Origin: Vibrio sp. 16
GTDB lineage: Bacteria; Pseudomonadota; Gammaproteobacteria; Enterobacterales; Vibrionaceae
Assembly: GCF_963681195.1 (NCBI RefSeq)
Contig: NZ_OY808997.1
Location: 2,294,001-2,358,000 of the forward strand
DNA: 64,000 bases
Direction of reading: 5' to 3'
Made by a program: the position numbers and the translations under genes. Positions within the stretch are counted from its first letter, which is position 1. The number at the start of each line of letters is the position of its first letter. Below are positions 61,000 through 64,000 of this stretch, piece by piece. The notes beneath the pieces are model-generated. The model was not told the origin of the DNA, did not search any database, and saw only the letters and a list, made by a program, of their open reading frames with translations.

Positions 61000-61119
61000 A
61001 AGCCTGGCGATGTCCTACTCTCACATGGGGAAGCCCCACACTACCATCGGCGCTAATTCGTTTCACTTCTGAGTTCGGCATGGAATCAGGTGGGTCCAAA
61101 TCGCTATGGTCGCCAAGCA
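61000..61119 (-). rRNA. rrf: 5S ribosomal RNA
   Basis: The 120-base gene on the minus strand starts TGCTTGGCGACC near 61119, contains CCGAACTCAGAAGTGAAACG and ends in CGCCAGGCTT near 61000. The two ends pair in helix I. Confidence 0.98.
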
Positions 61120-61208
61120 AATTCTTTAATCTGGAAAGCTGTTTGTGCTCTCAAAACACAATCAAGTAATTCTTGTATCGAGTCCATCAAAACCCTTTGG
61201 GTGTTGTA

Positions 61209-64000
<2,792 letters not shown>

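Overview
The window looks like a stretch of a Vibrio chromosome (chromosome I type). The evidence is the blend of E. coli-like gene neighbourhoods (btuB-murI, trmA/yijD-fabR/sthA, lexA-dinF/plsB-ubiA-ubiC, rpoH-ftsX-ftsE-ftsY/rsmD-yhhL, dapF-xerC-yigB, rhtB/pldB-yigL, cyaA/hemCDXY) with the typical Vibrio rRNA operons and Vibrio-type PlsB, LexA and FtsY sequences. The species cannot be decided from the sequence alone. No insertion sequence, prophage, integron or CRISPR array is visible; this is mostly core genome with a few accessory pieces.

Layout. 1-3560: the 5' part of a minus-strand rRNA operon (23S 5' half, a tRNA-less spacer, full 16S, leader and two promoters). 3.7-9.5 kb: a membrane-anchored RRM protein, murI, a B12 module (cobalamin riboswitch, btuB, DUF71 ATP-pyrophosphatase) and trmA. 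9-17.5 kb: yijD-fabR, sthA, formaldehyde detoxification (adhC, fghA), dinF, a Fur-box-preceded methyltransferase, lexA with two SOS boxes. 17.5-29 kb: plsB with a FadR-like site, ubiA/ubiC, a FliL-like secreted protein, glpG/glpE, a DnaA-box-rich intergenic region, rpoH, ftsX/E/Y (FtsY with a 13-copy hexanucleotide repeat), rsmD. 28.6-33.3 kb: small membrane proteins, a G-poor 0.7-kb noncoding stretch followed by a 26-codon gene not previously evident in standard ORF length cut-offs, DUF4145, yhhM, an acyltransferase. 33.3-36.6 kb: an arsenate operon arsR-GAPDH-tyrosine phosphatase-arsJ. 36.7-46 kb: EAL-HDOD protein, rhtB, pldB, yigL, EVE protein, a large lipoprotein, tapT, a FIST-GGDEF-EAL protein. 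45.9-57.8 kb: yigB-xerC-DUF484-dapF-lysA-lptM, cyaY, cyaA, hemCDXY. 58-60.6 kb: a DUF2339 membrane protein. 60.8-64 kb: the distal end of a second minus-strand rRNA operon (23S, 5S, tRNA-Asp, terminator).

The two rRNA operons are in the same orientation; the first 1218 bases of the window reappear as the last 1218, so about 62.8 kb of mostly essential genes lies between direct repeats. Regulation can be read at several points: stringent-type rrn promoters, a cobalamin riboswitch, SOS boxes on lexA, two Fur-like boxes on the methyltransferase, a FadR-like operator on plsB, an inverted repeat over the arsR start, and a CRP-like site before cyaA. The most interesting candidates for follow-up are the phosphatase inside the ars operon, the Fur-box methyltransferase wedged between lexA and dinF, the 26-aa membrane peptide with its G-poor leader, the DnaA-box cluster beside rpoH and the membrane-tethered RRM protein.
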